64,000 nucleotides of DNA from Clostridiaceae bacterium Marseille-Q4143 (GTDB taxonomy: Bacteria; Bacillota; Clostridia; Lachnospirales; Lachnospiraceae), in the NCBI GenBank assembly GCA_018228645.1, contig CP073693.1, positions 2,738,416-2,802,415 on the forward strand, written 5' to 3'. The first letter of the stretch is position 1, and each line of letters opens with the position of its first letter. Below are positions 17,055-26,768 of this stretch, piece by piece. Below the pieces are notes generated by a model, which had not been told where the DNA came from, made no database searches, and saw only the letters and a list, made by a program, of their open reading frames with translations. The translations under genes were made by a program, and so were the position numbers.

Positions 17055-18146
17055 ATGTCTTTAGAAAAAAACTGGCAGTTCGAACTTGAAGAATATATCA
17101 GGCAGGGCGAACCTGACAAAATAGAAAAAAGCGAAGCGTGGCAGACAGCGATTGGTCTGCAGGCAGTGGATGGACTAAAAACATCTGCGTATCTATTGGA
17201 TACGGCCAAAGATCATATTGAGGGAAAAATTAGTATAGATGACGCACAGAAGCGTATTCAGAGCTATTATGAACAACGCGCTGATCGCGTTGAAACTGAA
17301 AATGAGACGAAGGAGGCCGATATTGTATCAGCGAGAATTGCAAAGTTGTTAGGTGAGAAAACATTTCAGTTTTCGCCTGCCGAATGGCTGACTATTCACC
17401 GCAGATTATTTGAAGGCGTATTTCCGCATGCCGGTCAAATCAGAAACTATAATATCACGAAAAAGGAATGGGTATTGAAAGGCCATACGGTTATTTATGC
17501 AGCGTGGGATAGTATCAAAGATACTCTAGATTATGATTTTTCTACGGAAAAACAGTTTTCTTATGAGGGACTGTCCATAGATGCGTCGGTAAGACATCTG
17601 GCAAAATTTGCTTCAGATATATGGCAGATTCATCCTTTCTGCGAAGGCAATACTAGGGCAACCGCTGTTTTTATGATTAAGTACATAAAAACGTTCGGGT
17701 TTCGCGTAAACAATGATGCTTTTGAGAAAAATTCATGGTATTTTCGTAATGCATTGGTAAGAGCTAATTATAATGATTTGCAAAATGGCATTCATGCAAC
17801 AACGAAGTTTTTAGAAATGTTCTTCAGTAATTTGATTTTAGGAACAGATTATGAATTGAAAAATCGATATATGCATATTGAGTATATAGACGATATTTCC
17901 CAAAGTGTCAATTTTGCAGTCCAAAAGTCTCAATTTGACACTTTGGACTGTACTTTGGAAGAATTGGCTATTTTGGAACTTCTTCGAAAAAATTCATCAA
18001 TTAAGCAAAAGGAGCTTACAATAGAAACCGGAAAATCACTTAGTACTGTAAAACGGATTATGGAATCTTTACAAAAGAAAGGATATATACGTCGGGTAGA
18101 TGGAAAAAGATATGGCAAATGGGAAGTTTTAATTAAGACAGAATAA
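17055..18146 (+). CDS. fic: Fic-domain adenylyltransferase with C-terminal winged helix
   Basis: 363 residues. The Fic motif HPFCEGNTR at 193-201 is complete, so the AMP-transfer His is present. Residues ~50-75 (IEGKISIDDAQKRIQSYY) resemble the VbhA-type antitoxin fold, though the exact (S/T)xxxE(G/N) inhibitory motif is not obvious. Residues ~300-360 form a winged helix (QKELTIETGKSLSTVKRIMESLQKKGYI). ATG 17055 follows AAATGAGGTG. Such proteins AMPylate a cellular target or act in toxin or defence settings. Its AT-rich context beside an hsdS remnant suggests acquisition. The target is unknown. Confidence 0.88.
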   Translation: MSLEKNWQFELEEYIRQGEPDKIEKSEAWQTAIGLQAVDGLKTSAYLLDTAKDHIEGKISIDDAQKRIQSYYEQRADRVETENETKEADIVSARIAKLLGEKTFQFSPAEWLTIHRRLFEGVFPHAGQIRNYNITKKEWVLKGHTVIYAAWDSIKDTLDYDFSTEKQFSYEGLSIDASVRHLAKFASDIWQIHPFCEGNTRATAVFMIKYIKTFGFRVNNDAFEKNSWYFRNALVRANYNDLQNGIHATTKFLEMFFSNLILGTDYELKNRYMHIEYIDDISQSVNFAVQKSQFDTLDCTLEELAILELLRKNSSIKQKELTIETGKSLSTVKRIMESLQKKGYIRRVDGKRYGKWEVLIKTE

Positions 18147-18182
18147 AACGGAGATTTGTAACAACAACGAGGAGGCATAGTC

Positions 18183-19691
18183 ATGAAACAACATACGTAC
18201 ATTGCCATCGACTTAAAATCATTCTATGCCTCGGTGGAGTGCCGGGATCGGGGACTGGATCCGCTGGATACGAATCTGGTGGTGGCGGATGAGAGCAGAA
18301 CGGATAAGACCATCTGTCTTGCGGTGACACCTACATTAAAATCATTTGGTATTTCCGGCCGGGCGCGTCTGTTTGAAGTAAAGCAAAGAGTCCAGGAAGT
18401 CAATGCAGACCGAAAGCGAAATCTGAGGGGCAGAGAGTTTTCTGGTTCTTCTCATTTTTATTCGGAATTATCAAAAGATCCCTCACTGGAGTTGGATTTT
18501 ATCATTGCCCCTCCGCGTATGGCCTATTACATGGAATACAGCACCCGGATTTATGAGATTTATATGAAATATGTTGCACCGGAAGATATCATTGTTTATT
18601 CCATAGACGAGGTATTTATGGATGTGACGGACTATTTGCAGACCTATCGTCTGTCTCCTCGCGATCTTGCCATGAAAATGATTCTGGAAGTGCTGGAGAC
18701 AACCGGGATTACGGCCACGGCAGGAATTGGAACCAATCTGTATCTGTGTAAGGTAGCCATGGATGTCATGGCAAAGCATATTCCTTCCGATGAAAATGGA
18801 GTCAGGATTGCATTTCTTGATGAAATGACTTACCGAAGAGAATTGTGGTCACACCGGCCGATTACAGACTTCTGGAGAGTGGGCAGAGGATATGCAAAGA
18901 AACTGGAAACCTATGGCATTTATACAATGGGTGACGTAGCCCGTTGTTCGGAGCAGAATGAAGAGTTACTGTACCGGCTGTTTGGAAAAAATGCAGAGCT
19001 TCTGATTGACCATGCATGGGGATGGGAACCCTGTACGGTGGAAGCGGTGAAGGCATACCAGCCGGAGAGCAGCAGTCTTGGTTCCGGTCAGGTGCTGCAG
19101 TGTCCATATGATGCGGAAAAAGCAAAGCTTGTAGTAAGGGAGATGGCAGATGCTCTTTCTCTTGATTTGGTTGAAAAGCGTCTTGTCACTGATCAGATTG
19201 TCATTACTGTTGGCTATGATATTGAAAATCTGACAGATCCGGAACGCAGAAAGAAATATCGAGGTGAGGTGGTTACGGACCGTTATGGAAGACAGATTCC
19301 AAAACATGCCCATGGAACGGAGAATCTGGAAAGCTTTACTTCTTCCACGCAAAAGATGGTAGAGGCGGCTTCTGTTCTGTACGACCGTATTGTGGACAAG
19401 AATCTGCTGATCCGGAGAATGAATATTACGGCAAACAATATTGTGGAGGAGAAAGCCGCTCCGCAGAAGAACAACAGCTATCAACAGCTGGATTTATTTA
19501 CAGATTATGCGGCTGAAGAGGAGCAGGAAAAGCAGGAGGCACTAAGACTGGACCGGGAAAGAAAATTACAGGAAGCTACAATTACGATTAAGAAAAAGTT
19601 TGGCAAAAATGCAATTTTGAAAGGGATGAGTCTTCAGGAAGGTGCAACTGCCAAAAATCGAAATGAGCAGATTGGAGGGCATAAGGCGTGA
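18183..19691 (+). CDS. Y-family DNA polymerase (UvrX/UmuC-like)
   Basis: 502-residue translesion polymerase of the Gram-positive UvrX/YqjW branch. Catalytic carboxylates are visible in IAIDLKSFYASVE at the N-terminus and in YSIDEVFMDVT around residue 140. GIGTNLYLCKVAMD follows, then the helix-hairpin-helix and little-finger regions. QQLDLF near residue 437 is a beta-clamp-binding motif. GAGGAGG precedes ATG 18183. The YolD-like gene overlaps its end by four bases. These pairs are typical of mobile elements and SOS islands; no LexA/DinR box was identified upstream. Confidence 0.92.
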   Translation: MKQHTYIAIDLKSFYASVECRDRGLDPLDTNLVVADESRTDKTICLAVTPTLKSFGISGRARLFEVKQRVQEVNADRKRNLRGREFSGSSHFYSELSKDPSLELDFIIAPPRMAYYMEYSTRIYEIYMKYVAPEDIIVYSIDEVFMDVTDYLQTYRLSPRDLAMKMILEVLETTGITATAGIGTNLYLCKVAMDVMAKHIPSDENGVRIAFLDEMTYRRELWSHRPITDFWRVGRGYAKKLETYGIYTMGDVARCSEQNEELLYRLFGKNAELLIDHAWGWEPCTVEAVKAYQPESSSLGSGQVLQCPYDAEKAKLVVREMADALSLDLVEKRLVTDQIVITVGYDIENLTDPERRKKYRGEVVTDRYGRQIPKHAHGTENLESFTSSTQKMVEAASVLYDRIVDKNLLIRRMNITANNIVEEKAAPQKNNSYQQLDLFTDYAAEEEQEKQEALRLDRERKLQEATITIKKKFGKNAILKGMSLQEGATAKNRNEQIGGHKA

Positions 19692-20101
19692 GTGAATATG
19701 ATGATATCATCCAGCTTCCCCATCATGTATCAAGAATACATCCGCAGATGTCCATGGAAGACCGGGCGGCGCAGTTTTCACCATTTGCTGCTTTGACAGG
19801 CTATGATGCTGCAATTGCAGAGACAGCAAGACTGACAGATCAGCGTGTGGAGCTGGACGAATATGAACGGCAGGCTTTGAATGAAAAATTACAGTCCATT
19901 TCCGAACATCTGAACGAACATCCCAAGGTCAGTATTACCTGTTTTGTGCCGGATGCCAGAAAAGAGGGCGGTGAATATGTTACCGTGACAGGAAATATAA
20001 AAAAGCTTGACGACTATGAGCACAGAATTGTTCTCATGGACGGAAGTCGGATTTTGATGGAAGATGTGACGATGATAGATATGGATTTATTGAGAATATG
20101 A
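19688..20101 (+). CDS. YolD-like protein
   Basis: 137 residues. Family marks are the N-terminal MSMEDRAAQFSPFAALTGYDAAI and a beta-rich C-terminal half with DGSRILMEDV. YolD-like proteins are regularly encoded next to Y-family polymerases and are thought to act as UmuD-like accessory factors; mechanism is not established. GTG 19688 overlaps the polymerase stop as GTGA, implying translational coupling. A strong terminator follows. Confidence 0.88.
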   Translation: MSEYDDIIQLPHHVSRIHPQMSMEDRAAQFSPFAALTGYDAAIAETARLTDQRVELDEYERQALNEKLQSISEHLNEHPKVSITCFVPDARKEGGEYVTVTGNIKKLDDYEHRIVLMDGSRILMEDVTMIDMDLLRI

Positions 20102-20112
20102 TGCAAAAACCC

Positions 20113-20144
20113 CTGCCACCGGAAATTTTTCGGTGGCAGTTTTT
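20113..20144 (+). terminator. Rho-independent terminator after yolD-like gene
   Basis: Perfect stem CTGCCACCG (20113-20121) with CGGTGGCAG (20131-20139), then TTTTT. Confidence 0.95.
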
Positions 20145-20153
20145 ATTTTAGAA

Positions 20154-20182
20154 TTGTGTTCAGAAGGATTTGCGGATATAAT
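20154..20182 (+). promoter_or_regulatory. Predicted promoter for mutS
   Basis: TTGTGT at 20154-20159 and TATAAT at 20177-20182, spacer 17. The mutS start lies 45 bases downstream. Confidence 0.65.
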
Positions 20183-20226
20183 AACGTTGGATAAATATGA
20201 AAATAGATAAATACCAAGGAGAATTC

Positions 20227-22887
20227 ATGGATAAACAGAATTTGACACCAATGATGCAGCAGTACATGAAGACCAAGGAAGAATATAAAGACTGCATCTT
20301 GTTTTATCGTCTCGGAGATTTCTACGAGATGTTTTTTGATGACGCAAAGATTGCCTCCAAGGAACTGGAACTGACGCTGACCGGAAAGAACTGCGGTCTG
20401 GAGGAACGTGCTCCTATGTGTGGAGTACCATTTCATGCGGTAGAAGGATATTTGAGCAAACTGGTATCCAGAGGCTACAAGGTTGCCATCTGTGAACAGG
20501 TGGAGGATCCGGCTCTTGCGAAAGGATTGGTAAAGAGAGAAGTGATCCGTGTGGTGACACCGGGAACGAATCTCAATGCCCAGGCGCTGGATGAGTCAAA
20601 AAATAACTATATTATGAGTATTGTCTATGTGAGTGACCGGTTCGGCATTTCCTTTGCGGATGTAACGACCGGTGATTATTTTGTGACGGAAGTAGATTCT
20701 TCCAGAAAACTTATGGACGAGCTCTATAAATTCACACCACGCGAAGTAATCTGCAATGAGGCACTTCTTATGAGCGGCGTGGAGCTGGATGATTTAAAAG
20801 AACGGTTAAATCTGGTGATGTACCCACTGGAGAGCTGGTATTTTGATGATGAACTCTGCAAAAACACTCTGCTGGAGCATTTTCATGTGAAGTCTTTGGA
20901 AGGACTGGGTGTGGTGGACTTTGGATGCGGAGTGATCGCAGCCGGCGCGCTGCTGAGGTACCTTACAGAGACCCAGAAGACGTCCCTGGCTCATATAACG
21001 AAACTGCTGCCCTATGTATCTGGCAATTATATGATTATCGACAGCTCCAGCCGGAGAAATCTGGAACTGGTAGAGACCCTGCGGGAGAAGCAGAAACGAG
21101 GTTCCCTTCTCTGGGTACTGGATAAAACAAAGACAGCTATGGGAGCCAGAACACTCCGAAGCTATTTGGAACAGCCGCTGATTGACAAGGAAGAGATTGA
21201 AAAACGTCTGACAGCCATAGAGGAACTGAACAGTCAGATGATTACCCGCGAAGAACTCCGAGAATATTTGAATCCGATTTACGATTTAGAACGTCTGATA
21301 GGAAGAATCAGCTATCAGACAGCCAATCCAAGAGATCTGATCGCATTTAAAGCTTCTCTGGAAATGCTGCCTTCGATCAGGACTCTGCTCACGGAACTGA
21401 AAAGTCCGCTGATGCAGGAGATTCTGGAAGAACTGGATCCATTGGAAGATCTGCATACGCTGGTGGAAAAATCCATTCTGGAAGAACCGCCCATTTCTAT
21501 CCGTGACGGCAATATAATCCGTGACGGTTACAATACGGATGTAGATAAATATCGTACGGCCAAGACAGAAGGAAAGACCTGGCTTGCCGAGATTGAGACG
21601 AAGGAGCGGGAACGCACCGGAATCAAGAACATGAAGATCAAATTTAATAAGGTATTTGGTTATTATCTGGAAGTAACCAATTCTTATAAGGATCTGGTGC
21701 CGGATGATTATATCCGCAAGCAGACTCTGACGAATGCAGAGCGGTATATTACGCCGGAATTAAAAGAACTGGAAGATACCATTCTGGGCGCGGAAGAGAA
21801 GCTGACCGCCCTGGAGTATCAGCTGTTCTGTGAAGTACGGGATCAGATTGCTTCTGAGGTGTTACGTATTCAGAAGACAGCGAAGGCAGTGGCGAAGCTT
21901 GATGTCTTTACTTCTCTTGCTTATGTGGCAGATAAAAACCGTTATGTGCGCCCGAAGATCAATACCCGCGGTGTTATTGATATCCGCGGCGGCCGTCATC
22001 CGGTAGTGGAGAATATGATCTCCAATGATATGTTCATTTCCAATGATACTTATCTGGACAACGGAGCCAACCGTATCTCCATTATTACCGGACCGAACAT
22101 GGCAGGTAAATCTACCTATATGAGACAGACCGCCCTCATTGTACTGATGGCTCAGGTGGGAAGTTTTGTTCCGGCAGACAGTGCAGATATCGGTATTGTG
22201 GACCGGATTTTTACCCGCGTGGGTGCATCGGATGATCTGGCCAGCGGGCAGAGTACCTTTATGGTGGAGATGAACGAGGTATCCAATATTTTAAGAAATG
22301 CCACTTCTAACAGCCTCCTGATTCTTGATGAAATCGGCCGTGGAACCAGCACCTTTGACGGACTGTCCATCGCCTGGGCGGTCATTGAACATATAGCAGA
22401 TAAGAAATTACTTGGGGCCAAGACCCTGTTTGCCACCCATTACCATGAACTGACTGAACTGGAAGGCACTATGGAAGGTGTGAATAACTACTGTATTGCT
22501 GTCAAGGAAAAAGGCGACGATATTGTATTTTTACGGAAAATTGTCAAAGGCGGTGCAGATAAATCCTACGGTATCCAGGTAGCGAAGCTGGCAGGTGTGC
22601 CGGAAAGCGTCATTTCCCGTGCCAAAGAACTGGTGGAGGAATTGAGCCAGGCCGACATTTCCGTGAAAGCCAAAGCCATTGCTGAGGAAAGCCAGGCAAA
22701 GGCGAAGCAGAAGACCAAGCCGAAGACCTATGACGAAGTAGATCTGGAGCAGATCTCTCTGTTTGATACAGTAAAAGATGACGATGTAGTGAAGGAACTG
22801 CAGGAACTGGATATTTCCAATATGACACCCATGGACGCCATGAACACATTATACCGGCTTCAGAATAAGCTGAAAAACCGCTGGTAA
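20227..22887 (+). CDS. mutS: DNA mismatch repair protein MutS
   Basis: 886 residues, complete. The mismatch-wedge motif FYE is at residues 32-34 (GDFYEMFF). Walker A GPNMAGKST lies near residue 622, followed by DEIGRGTST (Walker B) and the ATPase signature TLFATHYHELTEL. The clamp-type C-terminus ends in a helix-rich tail. ATG 20227 has AAGGAG six to seven bases upstream, so the longer frame from 20197 is rejected. MutS recognises mispairs and recruits MutL, encoded directly downstream. Confidence 0.97.
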   Translation: MDKQNLTPMMQQYMKTKEEYKDCILFYRLGDFYEMFFDDAKIASKELELTLTGKNCGLEERAPMCGVPFHAVEGYLSKLVSRGYKVAICEQVEDPALAKGLVKREVIRVVTPGTNLNAQALDESKNNYIMSIVYVSDRFGISFADVTTGDYFVTEVDSSRKLMDELYKFTPREVICNEALLMSGVELDDLKERLNLVMYPLESWYFDDELCKNTLLEHFHVKSLEGLGVVDFGCGVIAAGALLRYLTETQKTSLAHITKLLPYVSGNYMIIDSSSRRNLELVETLREKQKRGSLLWVLDKTKTAMGARTLRSYLEQPLIDKEEIEKRLTAIEELNSQMITREELREYLNPIYDLERLIGRISYQTANPRDLIAFKASLEMLPSIRTLLTELKSPLMQEILEELDPLEDLHTLVEKSILEEPPISIRDGNIIRDGYNTDVDKYRTAKTEGKTWLAEIETKERERTGIKNMKIKFNKVFGYYLEVTNSYKDLVPDDYIRKQTLTNAERYITPELKELEDTILGAEEKLTALEYQLFCEVRDQIASEVLRIQKTAKAVAKLDVFTSLAYVADKNRYVRPKINTRGVIDIRGGRHPVVENMISNDMFISNDTYLDNGANRISIITGPNMAGKSTYMRQTALIVLMAQVGSFVPADSADIGIVDRIFTRVGASDDLASGQSTFMVEMNEVSNILRNATSNSLLILDEIGRGTSTFDGLSIAWAVIEHIADKKLLGAKTLFATHYHELTELEGTMEGVNNYCIAVKEKGDDIVFLRKIVKGGADKSYGIQVAKLAGVPESVISRAKELVEELSQADISVKAKAIAEESQAKAKQKTKPKTYDEVDLEQISLFDTVKDDDVVKELQELDISNMTPMDAMNTLYRLQNKLKNRW

Positions 22888-22902
22888 CATAGGAGAATGA
22901 TC

Positions 22903-24948
22903 GTGGGAAAAATTGCAGTATTAGATCAGCAGACCATTGATAAAATTGCAGCCGGAGAAGTAGTAGAACGTCCGGCCTCTGTCGTGAAAGAATTGGTGGA
23001 AAATGCCATTGACGCAGGTGCTACCCAGATCACGGTAGAGATTAAAGAGGGCGGTATCGGCTATATCCGGATTACGGATAATGGAAGCGGTATGGAAAAA
23101 GACGATATTCCTGTAGCGTTTTTACGGCATTCTACCAGTAAAATCCGCAGTGCGGATGACCTTTTAGGGGTTTCTTCTCTTGGATTCCGTGGTGAGGCGT
23201 TATCCAGTATTTCCGCCGTTGCCATGGTGGAACTGATTACGAAGACAAAAGAAAATGAACTGGGAAGCCGCTGCTGCATCGAGGGTGGAGTGCAGAAAAG
23301 TCTGGAGGAGATCGGTGCGCCTGACGGAACCACTTTTATTATCCGGAATCTTTTTTACAACACGCCGGCCAGGAAGAAATTTCTGAAGAGTGAAATGAGT
23401 GAGGCTTCGGCCATTCATGAGCTTATGACCCATCTGGCCATGTCCCACCCGGAAGTGGGATTCAAGGTGCTTATCGGCGGGCAGATGCGGATTCAGACTT
23501 CAGGGAATGGAAACTTAAAAGATGTGATCTATCATCTCTATGGAAGAGATGTGGCCATGTGCCTGATTGAAGTAGACCGGGAGGAAGGACCGCTTCATGT
23601 GAGAGGCTTCCTTGGAAAACCGGAGATTTCCAGAGGCAACCGGAATTATGAAAATTATTTTGTAAATGGTCGCTATGTCAAGAGTAAGATCATTGCAAAG
23701 GGCATTGAAGATGGTTATAAAACCTTTATGATGCAGCATCGGTATCCCTTTGTGTGCCTGGATATTCACATGGATGGGAAGATGCTGGATGTGAATGTGC
23801 ATCCGACTAAGATGGAGCTGCGGTTCAGTAACCAGAACCTGGTCTATGATCTGTTGGAGCGGATGACGAAGGACGCTTTGTCCGGCCGGGAACTGATCCC
23901 GGAAGTGACGCTGGATGAACCGAAGAAACAGGTGGTTATGCCGGAAAAAGCGCCGCAGCAGGTGCCTCCGGTACAGACACTGCGGGAGCCGGAGAGTACT
24001 TACCAGGTGCAAAAGCCAGCAGCGATTCCGACCGCATCCGTAGAGCGGACGATTCCGTCGTACCAGAAGCCGGAACAGAAAGTGCCGTTGGAAAAGATAT
24101 GGACCACACCGGAACCACAGAAGGAGCCGGTCAAACCCCAGGATAAGAACCTGGAATATTTTATGGAACAGATGCGGAAACGGGTGGAGGAACGCTACAA
24201 AGCGCCGGAGGCGCCTGCTCCGACTGAGCAGAGGGAGACCACTGAAACCGCGCAATCGACAGTGCCTGAGCAGTCAGCCACTGTCCCAGAAACACCCGTG
24301 GAGGAGAAGCCTCCACAAAAACCGGAGCAGCTAGACCTTTTTGACGGCAAACTGCTATCGAAAGAAGCCGCCGTCCATCATGTGATCATCGGCCAGCTGT
24401 TTGACACCTACTGGTTAGTGCAGTTTGGTGAAAAACTTTATATTATTGATCAGCATGCAGCCCATGAGAAAGTACTATATGAGCGTCTTATGAAAGATCT
24501 GAGGAACCGGACCTTCCAGTCCCAGATGCTGTCTCCGCCTATTATTCTGAACCTGAGCATGCAGGAAGAAGAGTTGTTCCTCAAATACCGCAGCTGTTTT
24601 ACGGAGATGGGATTTGAGATCGAAGAATTCGGCGAGAAAGCCTATGCCGTGCGTGCGGTACCCGCTAACCTGCCAGGAGTGGCAAGACGGGAGATTCTCA
24701 TGGAACTTCTGGACAGCCTCTCTGACATTACGGGAAGCGGCAATTCTGAGTCCCTGATGGACAAAGTGGCATCCATGTCCTGTAAGGCGGCGGTAAAGGG
24801 CAATCATCAGATGTCTGCCATTGAGGCAAAAGCGCTGATTGATGAATTGTTGTCTCTGGAAAATCCTTACAACTGTCCTCATGGACGGCCAACGATTATT
24901 TCCATGAGCAAATATGAGTTGGAAAAGAAATTTAAACGAATCGTATAG
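22903..24948 (+). CDS. mutL: DNA mismatch repair endonuclease MutL
   Basis: 681 residues. GHKL ATPase motifs: ELVENAIDAGA, DNGSGM and SLGFRGEALSSI. A Pro/Gln/Glu-rich linker spans ~345-470. The C-terminal domain carries the endonuclease motif DQHAAHEKVLYE (~516) and CPHGRP near 658, so this is a nicking MutL, consistent with no MutH. QLDLF near 475 is a probable beta-clamp contact. GTG 22903 is preferred over ATG 22897 because AGGAG lies one base from the ATG but about seven from the GTG, and MGKIAVLD matches family N-termini. Confidence 0.96.
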   Translation: MGKIAVLDQQTIDKIAAGEVVERPASVVKELVENAIDAGATQITVEIKEGGIGYIRITDNGSGMEKDDIPVAFLRHSTSKIRSADDLLGVSSLGFRGEALSSISAVAMVELITKTKENELGSRCCIEGGVQKSLEEIGAPDGTTFIIRNLFYNTPARKKFLKSEMSEASAIHELMTHLAMSHPEVGFKVLIGGQMRIQTSGNGNLKDVIYHLYGRDVAMCLIEVDREEGPLHVRGFLGKPEISRGNRNYENYFVNGRYVKSKIIAKGIEDGYKTFMMQHRYPFVCLDIHMDGKMLDVNVHPTKMELRFSNQNLVYDLLERMTKDALSGRELIPEVTLDEPKKQVVMPEKAPQQVPPVQTLREPESTYQVQKPAAIPTASVERTIPSYQKPEQKVPLEKIWTTPEPQKEPVKPQDKNLEYFMEQMRKRVEERYKAPEAPAPTEQRETTETAQSTVPEQSATVPETPVEEKPPQKPEQLDLFDGKLLSKEAAVHHVIIGQLFDTYWLVQFGEKLYIIDQHAAHEKVLYERLMKDLRNRTFQSQMLSPPIILNLSMQEEELFLKYRSCFTEMGFEIEEFGEKAYAVRAVPANLPGVARREILMELLDSLSDITGSGNSESLMDKVASMSCKAAVKGNHQMSAIEAKALIDELLSLENPYNCPHGRPTIISMSKYELEKKFKRIV

Positions 24949-25002
24949 AAACGGATTCTGACGGTTTGCGTAAGATAAAGAAAAACCAGCAGAACTGTGA
25001 GT

Positions 25003-25827
25003 ATGACAATGATAAGTCAAATACCTGTCATCTGCACACCCGGAAAACGGACGTTGAAAAATTTTCTGGCAACCGCCATGCAGCCGGCGGGAACGGTTCT
25101 CTATGTTTATGGAGGCGGCTGGAATTTTGAAAATACCGGGGCATCCAAAGAGGCCTGTTCCATCGGAGTTCCAGGCAGCTGGATTCGATTTTTTCAGGAA
25201 CAGGATGCGTATTATACGTATAAAGAATACGATCCGGTCCATAATCAGAATGCATATGGATATGCCGGTGCGGACTGTACCGGATATGCCGGATGGGCTA
25301 TTTATAATACACTGGAGACGGTATCTGGAAAAGACGGCTATGTGATCTTTTCCACGGAGATGGCGTATACGCTTGCGAAGGAGCGAAAGCTTGGAACCTG
25401 GACACAGAAAATCAGCAGCTGCAGGGATTTTAAGCCGGGCGACCTGTTCAGTATGAATGGTCATGTCTGGATCTGTCTTGGGTTATGCGCAGATCAGAGT
25501 ATGGTGATCCTGCATTCCTCACCAACAGACAGCCGTACCGGACATCCGGGCGGAGGTGTGCAGCTATCGGCTTTAAGTGATGATCCGACTTGTCAGGCGA
25601 TGGAATTGGCGCAGCACTATATGAGCCATTACTGCCCGACGTGGAAGGAACGCTATGAAGCTGTCTGGAAGTCATACCGGAAATATACCACTTTTACCGG
25701 CAAGAGAGCCGGTCGTTTCTCCTGGTATTTGGACGAACGCGGACTTTTGGATCAGGAGCATTACAGAGACAAAGATGCAGAAGTCATTCTGCAGGATTTA
25801 TTTAAAGAAGGGGGATCTTCTTTTTGA
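25003..25827 (+). CDS. Putative cysteine-peptidase-like (NlpC/P60- or CHAP-like) protein
   Basis: About 274 residues; family not firmly recognised. GADCTGYAGW with Cys92 and GHVWICLG with His154 have the spacing of a papain-like NlpC/P60 Cys-His pair. The VYGGGWNF segment near residue 35 also recalls NlpC/P60 starts. There is no signal peptide or membrane helix, so a cytosolic or non-classically released hydrolase is possible. The start is uncertain: GTG 24997, ATG 25003 and ATG 25009 are all in frame without a strong ribosome site. Its end overlaps the miaA TTG start by four bases. Confidence 0.7.
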   Translation: MTMISQIPVICTPGKRTLKNFLATAMQPAGTVLYVYGGGWNFENTGASKEACSIGVPGSWIRFFQEQDAYYTYKEYDPVHNQNAYGYAGADCTGYAGWAIYNTLETVSGKDGYVIFSTEMAYTLAKERKLGTWTQKISSCRDFKPGDLFSMNGHVWICLGLCADQSMVILHSSPTDSRTGHPGGGVQLSALSDDPTCQAMELAQHYMSHYCPTWKERYEAVWKSYRKYTTFTGKRAGRFSWYLDERGLLDQEHYRDKDAEVILQDLFKEGGSSF

Positions 25828-26768
25828 AAGAACCGTTAATCATACTGACCGGCCAAACTGCGGTCGGCAAGACAAAGCTTTCCATTGCACTGGCGAAGGC
25901 AGTGAATGGAGAGATCATATCTGCAGATTCCATGCAGGTCTATAAGCACATGGACATTGGTTCCGCCAAGATCATGCCCGAAGAAATGGATGGCGTCCGC
26001 CACTATCTGGTGGACGAACTGGAACCTTTTGAAGAGTTCCATGTGGTCCGGTTTCAGGAGATGGCAAAATCGGCCATGAAGGAGATTCGAAGCCGGGGAC
26101 ATATTCCGATCCTGGTGGGAGGAACCGGATTCTATATTCAGGCCGTGGTACGGGATATTGACTTTACGGAAAATGAAGCAAGTCCCTACCGGGCAGAGCT
26201 GGAACGGCTGGCAGAAGAGAAAGGAAGTACCTGGCTTCATGAAGAACTGAAAAAAGTTGACCCGGAATCGGCGGATGCCATTCACGAAAATAATATAAAA
26301 CGGGTGATCCGTGCACTGGAGTTTTATAAGCTTACCGGGAAAAAGATCTCTGAGCATAATGAAGAGCAGCGGGAACGGCAGTCACCTTATAATTTCGCTT
26401 ATTTCGTGCTCAATGATGAACGTGAGCATCTCTATCGGCGGATTGAGCAGCGTATTGACCAGATGATGGAAGCAGGACTGGTGGAAGAAGTCCGGAGATT
26501 AAAAGAGATGGGCTGTCATCAGGAGATGGTGTCCATGAAAGGACTTGGATATAAGGAAATCCTGGAGTATCTGGACGGTACCTATACGCTGCCGGAAGCC
26601 GTAGAAATATTAAAACGGGATACCAGGCATTTTGCAAAGAGACAGATTACATGGTTTAAGAGAGAAGAGGATGTAATCTGGATGAATAAGCAGGATTATG
26701 CATACGACGAGGAGAAGATTCTTGAAGCAATGCTTACAATATTAAGAGAGAAGGAAATACTGAAATGA
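25824..26768 (+). CDS. miaA: tRNA dimethylallyltransferase MiaA
   Basis: 314 residues. Adds the dimethylallyl group to A37 of tRNAs reading UNN codons. P-loop GQTAVGKTKLS lies at residue ~9, followed by ISADSMQVYKHMDIGSAK, then GGTGFYIQA and the C-terminal KRDTRHFAKRQITWFK. TTG 25824 is the start: GAAGGGGGAT lies upstream at good spacing and no ATG precedes the P-loop. It overlaps the upstream stop (TTGA) and its own stop overlaps the next ATG (ATGA), so three genes are translationally coupled. mutS-mutL-miaA clustering is ancient and usual. Confidence 0.96.
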   Translation: MKEPLIILTGQTAVGKTKLSIALAKAVNGEIISADSMQVYKHMDIGSAKIMPEEMDGVRHYLVDELEPFEEFHVVRFQEMAKSAMKEIRSRGHIPILVGGTGFYIQAVVRDIDFTENEASPYRAELERLAEEKGSTWLHEELKKVDPESADAIHENNIKRVIRALEFYKLTGKKISEHNEEQRERQSPYNFAYFVLNDEREHLYRRIEQRIDQMMEAGLVEEVRRLKEMGCHQEMVSMKGLGYKEILEYLDGTYTLPEAVEILKRDTRHFAKRQITWFKREEDVIWMNKQDYAYDEEKILEAMLTILREKEILK

